The notes beneath the pieces were generated by a model, which did no database searches, was not told where the DNA came from, and worked only from the letters and a program-made list of their open reading frames with translations. This document shows, piece after piece, positions 12,836-13,415 of a DNA stretch of 13,415 bases. Both the position numbers and the translations under genes were made by a program. Numbering within the stretch: the first letter of the stretch is position 1; the number at the start of each line of letters is the position of its first letter. The DNA is from an uncultured Saprospiraceae bacterium (GTDB taxonomy: Bacteria; Bacteroidota; Bacteroidia; Chitinophagales; Saprospiraceae), in NCBI GenBank assembly GCA_937952155.1, contig CALFYH010000396.1, positions 1-13,415 of the forward strand. The letters are read 5' to 3'.

Positions 12836-13415
12836 TTACATGCGATCAGGCATCTCTATTCCCAATAGGTCAAAAGCCGAAAAAAGTACTTTGCCAACCT
12901 GATCACTCAATTCGCAACGGAATGCAATAGCTGCTTCAGTCTCTGCATTTAGGATGCGTACATCGTGGTAAAATCTGTGAAAATCCTTTGCCAAATTATA
13001 AGCATAGTTGGCAATGGTAGATGGGTCATATTGTTCGCCAGCATCATAGACCACATCAGGAAAAGACATCAGATTTTTTATAAGCGTTTTCTCTTGTTCC
13101 TCAAGTTGGTTATATGATGGACCCTTATTGGCCAACTTCAATTGTGCTGCTTTTCGTTTTACAGATTGGATGCGTACAAAAGCATTCTGAATATAAGGTC
13201 CCGTTTGACCTTGCATATCTACAGACTCCTTTGGATCAAAAATCATCCGTTTTTGCGGTTGCACCTTGATAATAAAAAACTTAAGGGCTGCCATCCCGAT
13301 TTTTGATAAAATATCTTGTTGTTCTGCGATCGGAAGCGCTGTAATTTCTCCTCTTTCGGCAGACATTTCTTTTGCTTCATTGATGACTTCAGCTATAAGA
13401 TCGTCTGCATCGACC
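12836..13415 (-). CDS. argS: Arginyl-tRNA synthetase, C-terminal part (5' end outside window)
   Basis: This class I synthetase charges tRNA-Arg. Only about 193 C-terminal residues are present; the frame is open to the right edge, so the gene continues beyond it. Visible features are the end of the catalytic domain (KRMIFDPKESVDMQGQTGPYI, where GQTGPYIQ matches the ArgRS GxTxPYxQ motif) and the helical DALR anticodon-binding domain. That domain ends with the characteristic HRFYHDVRIL segment and the terminal LLGIEMPDRM. An internal methionine at 13366 is not the start: in-frame coding (VDADDLIAEVINEAKE) continues upstream of it. The stop at 12836 is 35 bases before the glnS ATG, and the two synthetases probably form an operon. 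Confidence 0.95.
   Translation of the reverse strand, partial: VDADDLIAEVINEAKEMSAERGEITALPIAEQQDILSKIGMAALKFFIIKVQPQKRMIFDPKESVDMQGQTGPYIQNAFVRIQSVKRKAAQLKLANKGPSYNQLEEQEKTLIKNLMSFPDVVYDAGEQYDPSTIANYAYNLAKDFHRFYHDVRILNAETEAAIAFRCELSDQVGKVLFSAFDLLGIEMPDRM

Noticed and set aside
1..13415. CRISPR arrays, insertion sequences, integrases, toxin-antitoxin or defence genes
   Set aside because: No regular repeat-spacer pattern, transposase motifs, terminal inverted repeats or defence-type proteins were seen.

Overview
This window is AT-rich chromosomal DNA from a bacterium of the phylum Bacteroidota, probably of the Saprospiraceae type. The main evidence is the 4.4 kb gene in the middle. Its product is a secreted, cysteine-rich HYR-like repeat protein with dockerin-like and cohesin-like modules and a C-terminal type IX secretion (T9SS) sorting domain. 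Other clues are the lack of Shine-Dalgarno sequences, several TAnnTTTG-like promoter boxes, an RNase HI with an N-terminal viroplasmin-like domain, and a Bacteroidota-style ArgRS C-terminus. The genus assignment is inference. The first 14 bases are an exact match to Illumina adapter sequence, so the left edge is a contig end and not genome.

Layout, left to right. (1) Positions 15-1033, minus strand: an ExbB/TolQ-type proton channel followed by the start of a small one-helix membrane protein that is cut off by the contig end. These are the first genes of a probable TonB-energising cluster. (2) 1138-1225, minus: tRNA-Ser(GGA) with a recognisable promoter. (3) 1402-2852: tatD (minus) and an RNase HI gene (plus), diverging with only 29 bases between start codons. 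(4) 2873-3848, minus: ruvX-def, a two-gene housekeeping operon that converges on rnhA. (5) 3890-8351, minus: the giant T9SS surface protein with a strong intrinsic terminator after it. (6) 8352-8801: a 450-base non-coding stretch that probably holds the promoter and a structured leader of the giant gene. (7) 8802-10439, minus: a carboxy-terminal processing protease (S41 family), starting at TTG. (8) 10639-11118, plus: an Lrp/AsnC-family regulator divergent from ctpA. (9) 11124-13415, minus: argS (3' part) followed by glnS, convergent with the Lrp gene and only 5 bases from it.

Most genes are core housekeeping: translation (tRNA-Ser, GlnRS, ArgRS, deformylase), nucleic-acid maintenance (RNase HI, RuvX/YqgF, TatD) and envelope energetics or proteolysis (ExbB, CtpA). 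The accessory, lineage-specific element is the giant surface protein. It carries a degenerate C-type-lectin-like domain nested inside an HYR-like module. A cysteine-free C-terminal third combines calcium-loop dockerin-like repeats, a cohesin-like module and the T9SS tail. This protein and its leader are the best candidates for follow-up. I saw no CRISPR array, insertion sequence, phage genes, toxin-antitoxin pair or biosynthetic cluster.
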